64,000 nt of DNA from Salegentibacter maritimus (lineage in GTDB: Bacteria > Bacteroidota > Bacteroidia > Flavobacteriales > Flavobacteriaceae). How positions within the stretch are numbered: position 1 is the stretch's first letter; each line of letters opens with the position of its first letter. Below, piece after piece: positions 27,456 to 36,975 of the stretch. The position numbers were made by a program, and so were the translations under genes. Location: contig NZ_JAEHOK010000004.1 of assembly GCF_016236915.1 (NCBI RefSeq), forward strand, positions 1-64,000, read 5' to 3'. The notes beneath the pieces are model-generated. The model was not told the DNA's origin and did not search any database. It worked only from the letters and a program-made list of their open reading frames with translations.

Positions 27456-28817
27456 TTAGAACTCTTTTCGCAAGTTTATACCCAGGCCGTATAAAGGTTC
27501 TGCAAGGTTGCTTACTTCCAGCCCTAGTTGCAGATTTAACTCCACAAAAGATTGCAACAAACGTATATCAAACAAACCAGAATAGACATCTTTATTAGGC
27601 ACGAAAAAAGCGCCATGCCTTCCTTCATTATGAGAAAAGCTTAACAACAACTTCCAGGGATAACTTACAAAATAATTAGAAAAACTCCCTGAAAGTCCCA
27701 GGTGGTGAGCACTAAACTTATTGTTCACAACCCGATCCAAGGCTTTATCATAAGTAAAAAACGGTGCTCCAAGAATTCTATTTTCATACGTAAAACCAGA
27801 ATGATAGGTTAGAAAATTGTTCAAATAATTATCATTGTTATGGGGAGCACCCGAATTAATACTCTGGTTTCTCGTATAGTAAAATTCATATAATATACCA
27901 TTAAGCAAGCGACGCTTATCATCAAAATCAAGGAAAAGTCCGTAGCGTCCATCGGGGAAGTTTGAAAATCGGCTTCCGGTTCCATCTTCAAACATATGGT
28001 TATAAATAAATTGCAATTGCATTTCAGAAGAAAGCCTTTTTCTTATTTCCAGCTCATAAGAACCTAAATGATTACCCAAAACATTAATTTGATCACCATT
28101 AACAGCATTCTCCCCACCTTCTCTTCCCATAACCACTTTAAGATAATCTGAAAATCCATCTGGTTGTTTTCCTGATTCAGGGGAATCGCCGGCCCACTGT
28201 GCAAAATGACGAATTCCGGCTTTTATCTCAAAGTCGGGACTTGGGCGATATACCAGTTTAAAGCCTTTGTGGTGTAAAAGAGTATTCCTTACAAACCGAT
28301 CTTTTCCCATCAAATAATCACTCCAATGCGCTTCAAAGCCAAAAGCCGATTGAGGGCTAAAAAAGATTGTGCGGTTGGTGGCCAAAGATATCCCGGGCAT
28401 TGGTCTTGCATTTAAAGACCAAAGTATACTTTCGTTGGTGGCACTAAGGCCTTTATAAAGCTCTTTTCTCTGTTTCCTTCCTATTACAGCTTCCAGCCAG
28501 GAGTTATTATAAGCTGCATAAACCTCATCTAAAAAGATTTTATCCCTTATTCCATCCTGATATAATATCCCTGCTCCAATCTCCAGAGAATTTCCATTAT
28601 TGAACTCCCTAAATGTCCTGGTTGAAATCCAGCCCGAAATATTAGTTTCTTCAGAAACCCGGGCACGCTGATTATGGTACATCCAAAATGGAAGACGTTG
28701 TAATTCGCCATCATGAAGGTAAGCATTAAGATTTACTGAACCTGAAAAATCCCATTGTGCATAACTGCCCAGGGACATTAAGCTGAGAAAGCCTGCCAAG
28801 GCTATTTTTTTTATCAT
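27456..28817 (-). CDS. wzi: Capsule assembly outer-membrane protein, Wzi family
   Basis: Wzi is an outer-membrane barrel that binds capsular polysaccharide at the cell surface. The 453-residue protein has a signal peptide ending near SYAQ (residue 21). Many aromatic, alternating strands follow, and the C-terminus ends in Phe (LGINLRKEF), as for outer-membrane barrels. Internal pieces such as RKELYKGLSATNESILWS and MPGISLATNRTI match the Bacteroidota Wzi-like family as I know it. It is the last gene of the minus-strand polysaccharide locus, 375 bases after wzc, so it may have its own promoter. Confidence 0.75.
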   Translation of the reverse strand: MIKKIALAGFLSLMSLGSYAQWDFSGSVNLNAYLHDGELQRLPFWMYHNQRARVSEETNISGWISTRTFREFNNGNSLEIGAGILYQDGIRDKIFLDEVYAAYNNSWLEAVIGRKQRKELYKGLSATNESILWSLNARPMPGISLATNRTIFFSPQSAFGFEAHWSDYLMGKDRFVRNTLLHHKGFKLVYRPSPDFEIKAGIRHFAQWAGDSPESGKQPDGFSDYLKVVMGREGGENAVNGDQINVLGNHLGSYELEIRKRLSSEMQLQFIYNHMFEDGTGSRFSNFPDGRYGLFLDFDDKRRLLNGILYEFYYTRNQSINSGAPHNNDNYLNNFLTYHSGFTYENRILGAPFFTYDKALDRVVNNKFSAHHLGLSGSFSNYFVSYPWKLLLSFSHNEGRHGAFFVPNKDVYSGLFDIRLLQSFVELNLQLGLEVSNLAEPLYGLGINLRKEF

Positions 28818-29192
28818 TGATAGATATTAATTGAGTTGTTAATAGCATTCGAGTTAAAGAAGAAAAGATTGTCGCGTCATCAATTTCCCTCTAATCAATC
28901 TATTTCTCGTAAAGACGTGATTTCAATTCGAGTGTCCCGATAGAATCGGGATGTATCGAGAAGTGGTTGTCAGTTGGAGGTTGGCGGTTTCAATTCTCGG
29001 TTGTGGGTTGATTAGTTGTAGTCGTCTTTTGTTTTCTCCTTCACTCTTCTCCTTCTTTACTATTTTCTCTACAACAAGAGATTGCCGCATTGGTTCTCGC
29101 CTTTTCGCAATGACGTTAGGCTAAACAAAACCGTCATTGCGATCCCGGTTTTCATTGGGAGAAACAATCTGTTTTTAAAATTGAAAAGCAAT
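28818..29192. repeat. Palindromic CGTCATTGCG intergenic element and hairpins
   Basis: The gap between wzc and wzi has no gene. It contains a 92-bp inverted element (29079-29170): AGATTG...CGCAATGACG, a 16-base centre, then CGTCATTGCG...CAATCT. A perfect short hairpin TCCCGAT/ATCGGGA lies at 28935-28951, with GTTGTGG-type degenerate repeats between. Such CGTCATTGCG blocks are common in bacterial intergenic DNA and behave like REP elements; an RNA-level role is possible. Confidence 0.6.
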
Positions 29193-31589
29193 TCAAAAGA
29201 TTGCCGCTTTATCTTTTAGTCTACGGAAAAAAGATTTTTTCTCTTCACCATAGGCATATCCGTACTTATTTCCGTAACCAAAATTAGCGAGCTCTACATC
29301 ATTCAGTACAAAACTAACATCGTGCAGCTTGCCTTCATTTTTAGAATCTTCGGCAAATCCTAGCAATTTCTTTTCGGTATAACCCGCTCTTACAACATAT
29401 AAGGTTAAATCGGCATACTTATTTATCAAAAAAGTATCGGCTACCAACATAGCCGGTGCTGTATCAACAATAATATAATCATATATTTCCTCCAATTCTT
29501 TTAATAAATGCCCCATTCGGTCACTTCTAAGCAATTCTGATGGGTTTGGTGGAATATTGCCAGAAGCTATAAGATCTAATTTTTCATTCGCTTTAGATTG
29601 TGCTATAATATCCTGAAGCTTCACTTTATCGTTATATAAATAATCACTAACACCTGAATATTGACGGGCATTAGACTCATAACGCTGTAATTGCGGGTTT
29701 CTTAGATCGGCCCCAACAATAATTACCTTTTTGCCCATATTTGCAAAAGTAATGGCAAGATTAAAGGCTGTAAAGGTTTTACCTTCACCTTTCACTGTAG
29801 AAGTCACAAATAATTTCACCCCCTTATCTTTATAGCCTGCATTTACCAGTAAATACTGGAGATTGGTAACCATAATCCTAAAAGCCTCTGAAAGCACCGA
29901 CCTATCGTTTACAGCTATTAAATCATTTTCCTTTCTCGAAATCCTGGGAATTTCTCCAACAATTGGTATTGTTTTCGTCGCACTTTCTATATCGGTTCTA
30001 TCGGTAACTTTATTATTTAATAAATTCTTCAAGTAAATAATGAGAAAGGGGATTAGCAAGCCTAAAATAAGAGCAGCTAATAATATAATCTTTGATTTTG
30101 GAGATACCGGTTTATTTCCACTATAGGCATTGTCCACAATTTTTGCTTTAGGAGCCGTAACCGCAAGTGAAAGCGAATTCTCTTCTCGTTTTTCCAGCAA
30201 GAATAGATACAATGCTTCTTTAATATTTTGTTGTCTTTCTATACCCCTATACTGTCTCTCCTTTGCAGGAACAGAAGATATTTGCGAACCAATAACCGCC
30301 ATTTGGCGGTCCAAATCTTCCTGGGCAATCCTAAAGTTGTTGCGCATTCGTTCCAAACTTTGTAAAACATTGGCGCGCATTTGGTTTATTTGCGAATTTA
30401 GCCTTAAGACTACTGGATTCTCTTCGGTTGAGCCACTTAAAACCCTATTGCGTTCAAGAACTAAGGTATTATATTCTTTAATGATATCATTTACTCCATC
30501 TTCCTGAATCCCCAAGTTTGCCGGCAGAAGATCTGAATTAGTACCCGTTTCCAGATAAGTTATCATGGCATTGGCAAGTTCCAATTGAGTTCCAACCTCC
30601 TGTTGTTGCTTTTTATAATCGCTGGCATTTTCAATAAACTGCTCCGATTCGACCTCTATATTTGTAAGCTGATTCGACTCTTTAAATTCCTCTTTACCTA
30701 CTTCTACTGAATCCAGCTCCTGGTTTATTATAGCTAGCCTTTCATCTATAAACTTAGCGGTATTACTCGCCACCAAATTTTTATCTTCAATTGCCTGCTG
30801 ATTATACTCTAAAATTAACTGATCTAAAATATCCTGTGCCTTTTCCTTTACCGGATCTACCAAATTCAATTGTAGTAAACTTGAATTCTTATCGGTTAAA
30901 TTAACCTGAACTGCCCCTCGATACTTTGCAATTACAGACTCCATCGGACTAAAACGAACAGCAATTTTCCCTGCATCCTGTTCCTGGTTTATTCCGGTTT
31001 TTTCCACTATAATTGTGGCAAAATCTATTTCTAACGTTACTCCAAACTTCCCTTCTATTTCTTCATCCGTCTCTACATTAATCAAATGAAAATATTCGTC
31101 AGATTTCGGGATAATATAATATGTATTCCCTAAACCTTCATTAATAGCATGTACCAGGTCTTTCTCATTCAGCTGGAGCGCTACAACTTTAAAAGGTGTT
31201 TTAGTATAAAGTTCTTTAGTCTTTAGACTCTCTTCTTCAAAATAATTAATATTAAGATTCAATGCCTTAATGGTTTGGGTCATTAAAGTCTTAGACTTTA
31301 AAATACCAATTTCATTTTCAATACTACTGGCTCCCATGCCACTTAAAAGGCCTAGATCGGTAAAAGCGGCCATTTCAGAAGTTGGACCTTTACCTTTCTC
31401 GTCTTTAATAATAATACTGGCAGTAGTACTATATTGAGAAGTAGTAAGTTTAAGGTATGAGACCCCAATTAGCAAACATAGGATTACGCCCATCACAAAC
31501 CAGGGCCAATAATATAAATATTTTTCAATTTCTTCCCTCAGGTTAATCTGATCTTCCTGAGGTCGATTTTGTAAAGATTGTTGAGACAT
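29193..31589 (-). CDS. wzc: Wzc-type polysaccharide co-polymerase / tyrosine autokinase
   Basis: This inner-membrane protein controls chain length and export through cycles of tyrosine phosphorylation. Its 798 residues comprise a TM helix near 30-48, a large periplasmic coiled-coil Wzz part, and a second TM near 500-520 with a preceding PVSPKSK motif. The BY-kinase domain follows, with Walker A VKGEGKT near 598, A' VGADLRNPQ and Walker B YIIVDTAP near 705. The C-terminal tail is Tyr-rich (FGYGNKYGYAYGEEKK), the expected autophosphorylation cluster. It starts 5 bases after the wza stop, so the two are one operon. Confidence 0.92.
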   Translation of the reverse strand: MSQQSLQNRPQEDQINLREEIEKYLYYWPWFVMGVILCLLIGVSYLKLTTSQYSTTASIIIKDEKGKGPTSEMAAFTDLGLLSGMGASSIENEIGILKSKTLMTQTIKALNLNINYFEEESLKTKELYTKTPFKVVALQLNEKDLVHAINEGLGNTYYIIPKSDEYFHLINVETDEEIEGKFGVTLEIDFATIIVEKTGINQEQDAGKIAVRFSPMESVIAKYRGAVQVNLTDKNSSLLQLNLVDPVKEKAQDILDQLILEYNQQAIEDKNLVASNTAKFIDERLAIINQELDSVEVGKEEFKESNQLTNIEVESEQFIENASDYKKQQQEVGTQLELANAMITYLETGTNSDLLPANLGIQEDGVNDIIKEYNTLVLERNRVLSGSTEENPVVLRLNSQINQMRANVLQSLERMRNNFRIAQEDLDRQMAVIGSQISSVPAKERQYRGIERQQNIKEALYLFLLEKREENSLSLAVTAPKAKIVDNAYSGNKPVSPKSKIILLAALILGLLIPFLIIYLKNLLNNKVTDRTDIESATKTIPIVGEIPRISRKENDLIAVNDRSVLSEAFRIMVTNLQYLLVNAGYKDKGVKLFVTSTVKGEGKTFTAFNLAITFANMGKKVIIVGADLRNPQLQRYESNARQYSGVSDYLYNDKVKLQDIIAQSKANEKLDLIASGNIPPNPSELLRSDRMGHLLKELEEIYDYIIVDTAPAMLVADTFLINKYADLTLYVVRAGYTEKKLLGFAEDSKNEGKLHDVSFVLNDVELANFGYGNKYGYAYGEEKKSFFRRLKDKAAIF

Positions 31590-31594
31590 AATTC

Positions 31595-32395
31595 TTATCT
31601 TGTTAAAAGTACGGCTACTGAAACTAAAACTGAAGCTATAGAAATATACACACCCGCATTCCGGTTATAACTAGCGCTTTGACGTTGTGGGCCGTTGGGC
31701 TCTACATACACCACATCGTTTTGCTGTAAATAATAATAAGGTGAATTAATAACATTAGCATCACCTAGATCTAGATAGGCATGGGTAGTGACTCCATTTA
31801 TTTCCCGCATTACTAAAACATTATCCCTTTTTCCGTAAATGCTTAAGTCGCCTGCCATCCCCAGGGCTTGTGGTAAAGTGAAATAAGCATCCTGAATATC
31901 AAAGGTTCCTGGGCGATTGACTTCACCCAACACACTAATTTGAAAATTAACCAGCCTTACATTTACAATAGGGTCCTGAACATATCTTCTAATTTTTTCT
32001 TTAAGTTTTGCAGCCAATTCCTGTTGGCTATGGCCTTCGGCAACTATATTACCTAATACAGGAAAATCTATCTTGCCATTATCTTCTACCAGGTAGGTTT
32101 GCAATTGTTGCCTTCCAGTAACGCTCATACCCATATCTGAACCTCCTTGAGACACCCCAATTACCGGAAGGTTAAAGGGTAGAGCTGCAGTTTGTTCGGC
32201 TGCCGAAACACTTATAGTAAGTAAATCGTTGGGCTTAATCTTTAGGCTATTTTCTTTTTGTTTATCCATTACTGCTTCAGCCTTCTCCAGTCCTTGAAAG
32301 TAAACTATTTCCTCTCGCGAAACACAGGAGCTGGTAAGGCTTAGTATGAATAAAACTATAGCAGGAAACTTAAAAAATTTGGGGAATCTTATCAT
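31595..32395 (-). CDS. wza: Wza-type polysaccharide export lipoprotein
   Basis: Wza forms the outer-membrane export channel for capsule. In 266 residues a lipoprotein signal ends in LTSSC (Cys24). The polysaccharide-export domain starts at IKPNDLLTISV. A SLBB domain follows (VNFQISVLGEVNRPGTFD), then the typical YYLQQNDVVYVEPN. A C-terminal hydrophobic helix is in SIASVLVSVAVLL. Compared with proteobacterial Wza it is shorter, as in other Bacteroidota. It is co-transcribed with wzc. Confidence 0.92.
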   Translation of the reverse strand: MIRFPKFFKFPAIVLFILSLTSSCVSREEIVYFQGLEKAEAVMDKQKENSLKIKPNDLLTISVSAAEQTAALPFNLPVIGVSQGGSDMGMSVTGRQQLQTYLVEDNGKIDFPVLGNIVAEGHSQQELAAKLKEKIRRYVQDPIVNVRLVNFQISVLGEVNRPGTFDIQDAYFTLPQALGMAGDLSIYGKRDNVLVMREINGVTTHAYLDLGDANVINSPYYYLQQNDVVYVEPNGPQRQSASYNRNAGVYISIASVLVSVAVLLTR

Positions 32396-32497
32396 TATTT
32401 AAAATTATATTGAAAGTTACTTTTGTTTAAAAACTTAATAAGGTCTTGATTTCTAACTGTGCCTAAGTAAAAAGGCATAATCTCTTTTCTTTATTTT

Positions 32498-33649
32498 CTA
32501 CTCTTCCTTTGGTACTTCCGGTTCGGCCTTTTTAATAATTCTTTGTTGCGCCTTCTTTTTTAGACCCGCAAAAACGATAGCAACAATCAAAAAGACACCA
32601 AGCATTGCCAGGCTCATTCCAGTACTTTTTAATCCCCGACTTAACTCTAAATAAAAAATAATAACCGAAAGGTTTAGCCCTCCAAGTACAAAACTGGCTT
32701 TCTTGTGGCTTAGTCCATTATCCAATAATACGTGATGCATATGGTTACGATCGGCCTCAAAGGGGGTTTTTCCATTTTTTAAACGAATAATAATTACGCG
32801 CAGGGTATCAAAAATGGGCAAAAACAAAACAGCACAGGCAAACAGCAGTCTATTCTCTGGAAGAAGACCTCCATCTACTACAGCCTCATAAGGTTGCATT
32901 GTTAAGATTTTAAGGCTTAAGAAAGCAATCATAAAGCCTATAATAAGACTACCACCATCTCCCATAAAGATTTTCTTTACGCCAGGCGAAAAATTAAATC
33001 TTAGAAAAGCGCCTAAAATACCGGCTATACATAGACTTATCAACACAAAATAGGGATGGCCAGTTGCATAAAAAACCCAGGAGTATGTAAGGGATATTAC
33101 AATTCCGGCTATCCCGGCCAATCCATCTATACCATCAATAAGGTTATAAGCATTAATTAAAGCAACTACTATTAACAGCTTTAGAGCGTACCCTAGTATT
33201 TCCGGAATCTCAAATATTCCTAAAAATCCATGTAAATTTGTTAGCTGTAATTCTGGTGAGAAAATAATGAACCCGGCGGCAAATAGCTGACTAATAAACT
33301 TGAGTTTTGCAGAAGAAATTACGAGATCATCTTTTAAACCAGCCATAAAAAGAAAGGTAAGACCAACAAGAAGATGATTCCCTGTAGGCGAAGTTCTTAA
33401 GGCCTGCAGTATACTTATAATTAGCACGAGGACAAGGAAGAAGGAAACTCCACCAAAGGGAGGAATAGCCTGGGTGTGGGAACTCCGCTCATTAATTTCC
33501 TTCATTAATACTTTTTCGCGACTTACCCATAGTACTTTTGGTATAAAGTACCAGGTTAATACAAAGGCTAATAAAAAGACGCCGATAGCAAAAAATAGAT
33601 AATACCTCTGAAATAGCTCCAGAAGCACATTTTGTTCTAAAATATTCAT
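32498..33649 (-). CDS. WecA/MraY-family undecaprenyl-phosphate glycosyl-1-phosphate transferase
   Basis: It is predicted to start the polysaccharide repeat unit by moving a HexNAc-1-phosphate onto undecaprenyl phosphate. The 383-residue protein has about eleven membrane segments. Family motifs are AGLKDDL (motif with catalytic Asp pair), NAYNLIDGIDGLAG, MGDGGSLIIGF and NHMHHVLLDNG (the HxHH signature of WecA-type enzymes). The C-terminus is a charged cytoplasmic tail (KKKAQQRIIKKAEPEVPKEE). The sugar donor is not determined by sequence. It is separated by 102 bases from wza and by 374 AT-rich bases from the glycosyltransferase block. Confidence 0.9.
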   Translation of the reverse strand: MNILEQNVLLELFQRYYLFFAIGVFLLAFVLTWYFIPKVLWVSREKVLMKEINERSSHTQAIPPFGGVSFFLVLVLIISILQALRTSPTGNHLLVGLTFLFMAGLKDDLVISSAKLKFISQLFAAGFIIFSPELQLTNLHGFLGIFEIPEILGYALKLLIVVALINAYNLIDGIDGLAGIAGIVISLTYSWVFYATGHPYFVLISLCIAGILGAFLRFNFSPGVKKIFMGDGGSLIIGFMIAFLSLKILTMQPYEAVVDGGLLPENRLLFACAVLFLPIFDTLRVIIIRLKNGKTPFEADRNHMHHVLLDNGLSHKKASFVLGGLNLSVIIFYLELSRGLKSTGMSLAMLGVFLIVAIVFAGLKKKAQQRIIKKAEPEVPKEE

Positions 33650-34023
33650 AATAAGTAGGTTGGGTTTGATAACTTTGATCTAGTAAGAGACCTGAAATTG
33701 TATTATGTCGCAACAATGCTTGGGGTAATTATTAGACGAATACAATTTTACTTGAGAATCTTACATATTTTAAATCTTAATACTGCTGGGATTCATACTC
33801 AACAATATTGTTTTTTATAAGGTTTAAGTAAATATTAAAAATCAATTTTCAGGAAGAATACTTGACTCTTCTTTCCTAAAGTATTTAAAATTGAAGTTTT
33901 TTTAAATCAAAAAATTAGTAAAGCCGTTCTTTAAAAAATAAGATTGGAAAGTTTAATTATAGCTTATATTATAAAGTAAAAAACAAGTTATCTAAAATAT
34001 TAAAGTAAATTATTTTTAGAATT
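33650..34023. other. AT-rich gap inside the polysaccharide locus
   Basis: The 374 bases have no gene and strong A/T bias. The gap splits the locus into an assembly/export part (wecA-like, wza, wzc, wzi) and a specificity part (glycosyltransferases, wzy, wzx). It probably holds a promoter for the former, but I found no clear consensus match. Confidence 0.4.
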
Positions 34024-35205
34024 CTATCTATTTGCTTTAAAAGCATAATTTTCTTTATCTAACATACCATCATAGATATTAAGGAGATGTTTCCAAATCA
34101 TTTTGGAATCAAAACTATTATATACCCATTCCTTTCCTTGTGTACCTAATCTATTTCTTAAATTTGGGTTCAGAATCAATTCTTCTAACTTTTTTGCGAA
34201 TACTTGCGCATTTATTTCTGAGACCAATATTCCAGAAACCTCATTTTTAATACTTTCCCTACAGCCAATAACATCAAAACCAATGACGGGCAACCCCATT
34301 GCTGAAGCTTCTATGGCTACATTGCCAAATCCTTCTCTATGACTTGGAAAGGCAAAAATATTTGAGGCTGCATAATAGCCTTCTATATCTTTTTTCCAAC
34401 CGGCTTCTATTATTCTAGGGTTTTCTTCAATAATCTTTATGACTTCCGGGCTTAGTGGGTCAAAATAATCATACTTTCCTTGAATTAGTAGGTATACATT
34501 TGGATGATTTTGGCACAATTCATTAAAAGCATCTACTAACTCATTAATGCCCTTATCTTTTCGTATTCTTCCAGAATATAGAATAAGTAAATCATCTTTC
34601 CCTATATTGTATTTTGCCCTAATTTGATTTCCTTTTTCTAAAGTATTTTTATCCCTGGAGAATTTACATAAGTCTACCCCATTACTGGATCCAGATCCTA
34701 TAGTGAAAATTTTGTCTTCTTCACAAATACCCTTTTTAATAATATCTTTTCTCAATTCGTGTGAGATACAGAATACTTTTTTAGCATTATTGCAAACAAA
34801 TTTTTCAATAAACTCATAAAACTTCTTTTTAAAACCTGTAGCGCCCTCATAGGCTCTACCTCTTAAAGTATAAATAATATTATTTTGTAAGGAGATTTTA
34901 GCTGCTAACGTACCAACTAAAGACGCTTTTGGAGTAGAAACACTTATAATATCAAATCTATTAAAAATAAAAAAATAACTTAGTTGAAGTACACTAAATA
35001 GATCATTAAAAATAGAGGGGGGTCGTTTTAAGTGAATCACTTTAGTTTTAACACCATCCTTTTGCAACCAGTTATGTTCTTCTCCGGAAGGAGCTACACC
35101 TGTAACTTCATAACCATTTTTCATTAAATATTTAAATTGATCTTTGTAAAGACTATTTAAATTCATAGCAGAACCTATTACTATGCATATTTTATTTTTC
35201 CTCAT
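34024..35205 (-). CDS. Glycosyltransferase family 4
   Basis: This is a predicted GT-B retaining glycosyltransferase of 393 residues acting in repeat-unit assembly. The C-terminal donor domain has LILYSGRIRKDKGINELVDAF and the E-x7-E motif in EGFGNVAIEAS, then MGLPVIGFDV. The N-terminal domain fits GT4 (VSTPKASLVGTLAAK, IYTLRGRAYEG). It lacks membrane segments and should work on the cytoplasmic face. It is the last gene of the specificity block; sugar specificity is unknown. Confidence 0.88.
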   Translation of the reverse strand: MRKNKICIVIGSAMNLNSLYKDQFKYLMKNGYEVTGVAPSGEEHNWLQKDGVKTKVIHLKRPPSIFNDLFSVLQLSYFFIFNRFDIISVSTPKASLVGTLAAKISLQNNIIYTLRGRAYEGATGFKKKFYEFIEKFVCNNAKKVFCISHELRKDIIKKGICEEDKIFTIGSGSSNGVDLCKFSRDKNTLEKGNQIRAKYNIGKDDLLILYSGRIRKDKGINELVDAFNELCQNHPNVYLLIQGKYDYFDPLSPEVIKIIEENPRIIEAGWKKDIEGYYAASNIFAFPSHREGFGNVAIEASAMGLPVIGFDVIGCRESIKNEVSGILVSEINAQVFAKKLEELILNPNLRNRLGTQGKEWVYNSFDSKMIWKHLLNIYDGMLDKENYAFKANR

Positions 35206-35230
35206 ATTCCTAAAACTTAAGCTAGCTTAA

Positions 35231-35803
35231 TTATTTGATTGATTTTTCGAATTCCGCCCTGGAGGAGAACGATGGTTTTGTATCTACATTATCCTTAATG
35301 ATCCTCGCAGGAACACCGCCTAGTATTTTAAAATCGGGCGTACTTTTGGTAACCGATGCATTCGCAGCAATTAAATTGCCCTTACCAACTTCAACACCAC
35401 ATTTAACTGAAACATGAGAAGCCAACCAGGACCCCTTTCCAATTAAAACAGGGTTTGCTATACTCCCACCAAAACGCACCGAATTATTATCAAAAACATG
35501 TTGTGTAGTACTAATAACAACGTAAGGAGCGAAAATAACCTCATCTTCAATTGTTAATCCAGCCATTGCATTTAACCAACAGCCCTTAGCTATATAAACA
35601 TGATCACCAATTACTAAACCTTGTGGATTATTTATTATAACACCTTTAGCAATTGTAAAGTTCTTACCACATTTCTTCATAAAAAAACTTGCCAAAAAAC
35701 CTCTAAATCTAATAGTAAGCCTATTATCTGGGAACCAACTTGTTATTAAAAAAACAAACCACAAAGGAAGCACATACCTCAATTGATTTTTTAACTCTCT
35801 CAT
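35231..35803 (-). CDS. WcaF-like hexapeptide acyltransferase
   Basis: This is a left-handed beta-helix O-acetyltransferase-like protein of 190 residues, predicted to acetylate the polysaccharide using acetyl-CoA. It begins with a hydrophobic, basic N-terminal segment (RYVLPLWFVFLITSWFPDN) and then hexapeptide repeats: NPQGLVIGDHVYIAKGCWL, VEVGKGNLIAANASVT and GGVPARII, the last being the common cofactor-binding end. Its ATG overlaps the preceding glycosyltransferase stop by 4 bases (ATGA), so translation is coupled. Confidence 0.85.
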   Translation of the reverse strand: MRELKNQLRYVLPLWFVFLITSWFPDNRLTIRFRGFLASFFMKKCGKNFTIAKGVIINNPQGLVIGDHVYIAKGCWLNAMAGLTIEDEVIFAPYVVISTTQHVFDNNSVRFGGSIANPVLIGKGSWLASHVSVKCGVEVGKGNLIAANASVTKSTPDFKILGGVPARIIKDNVDTKPSFSSRAEFEKSIK

Positions 35804-36975
35804 AAAGTATTTCTTAATGATTTTAGTAATTTATTACGCCTGGCTTGAAGTATAGAATTTTCAAAACCTTTTGCAGTATTAATATTTCTTAGACTTATTT
35901 TTTCCAGCTTCTCGGCCGAAGAGCCACTTATGATCCCGTTTAATTTATCCGCTATTTGCTTATATGCTCCAACAGAAAACAGATATTCGCTCTCTAATAA
36001 TTCCGAAATCCCACCTCTATCTGAACCTAAACAAACTAACCCCCTTGCCATAGCTTCTATAAGTGCCCTGGGCATTCCCTCATTAAAAGAAGGGAGAACA
36101 AAAAAATGAGCCTTATCCAATAAGTTCACTATATTATTAAAACCGGTAACCTGCCCATGGAAAGACACTTTTGAAGAAAGCTGTAGGTCTTGAACTAACT
36201 GTTCACAAGAAGCTCTTGTTGGGCCATCCCCTATAAAATCCAGTTTAGCCTGCGGGTATTGTTCTAAAAGAATCTTAAAAGATTGGATTAAGTCCTTCTG
36301 ATTTTTTAAGGGTATAAAAGAACCGATATGAATGATTTTAATTGATTTTTCAAAATCAAATATTTTTCGATCCTGTAAAATATATTGGTCATCTAATCGA
36401 ATGCTTGAAATAGATTCTGTGCTTTTACCCTGCTGTATTGGATATTTTTTCTGTAAATGAGCTATACTTACATAGCTTCCAGATTCTGCACCATATACAA
36501 TCTCTCTCTTTCTGTTTTTTAGGATGTGTCCAAAAACCTTACTGGGTATTCTTTTTACCACAGAATCTTCAGAAGAAACCATAGCGTCTTCAGGATCACC
36601 AATAGATTCAAATATAAAAGGTAATCGCTTTAATCTATTTAAACGAAATATTTCCCAGGCTGCCATTGATGGTAATCTAAAGCAGAAGCAATCTGTATTA
36701 AAAATAGATAATGACTTTTTCTTGATATAGCGCTGAACATTTAAAAACCATTTAATACCATGCTCATTTGGTAAAGCAATAAAATTAATTTTAGGGCCAC
36801 TAGATTTAACTAGTTTACAATCTAGATCATTTATCTCTTGCACTCTACACACCACTTCAACTTCATCGAAAACATCTAAATAGTTCTTAAAAAAATTATA
36901 GTCAAAAACATAATCATCATATATCTGGTTTTGATGATTAAAAAACCGATGATCTGTAACAATTGTAATTTTCAT
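35800..36975 (-). CDS. Glycosyltransferase family 4
   Basis: The 391-residue GT-B enzyme has a donor domain with IIHIGSFIPLKNQKDLIQSF and PSFNEGMPRALIEAMARGL (E-x7-E). The N-terminal acceptor domain is divergent and lacks a recognisable specificity motif. Overlaps of 4 bases (ATGA) with both neighbours place it in a tightly coupled operon. Its sugar donor and acceptor are unknown. Confidence 0.87.
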   Translation of the reverse strand: MKITIVTDHRFFNHQNQIYDDYVFDYNFFKNYLDVFDEVEVVCRVQEINDLDCKLVKSSGPKINFIALPNEHGIKWFLNVQRYIKKKSLSIFNTDCFCFRLPSMAAWEIFRLNRLKRLPFIFESIGDPEDAMVSSEDSVVKRIPSKVFGHILKNRKREIVYGAESGSYVSIAHLQKKYPIQQGKSTESISSIRLDDQYILQDRKIFDFEKSIKIIHIGSFIPLKNQKDLIQSFKILLEQYPQAKLDFIGDGPTRASCEQLVQDLQLSSKVSFHGQVTGFNNIVNLLDKAHFFVLPSFNEGMPRALIEAMARGLVCLGSDRGGISELLESEYLFSVGAYKQIADKLNGIISGSSAEKLEKISLRNINTAKGFENSILQARRNKLLKSLRNTL

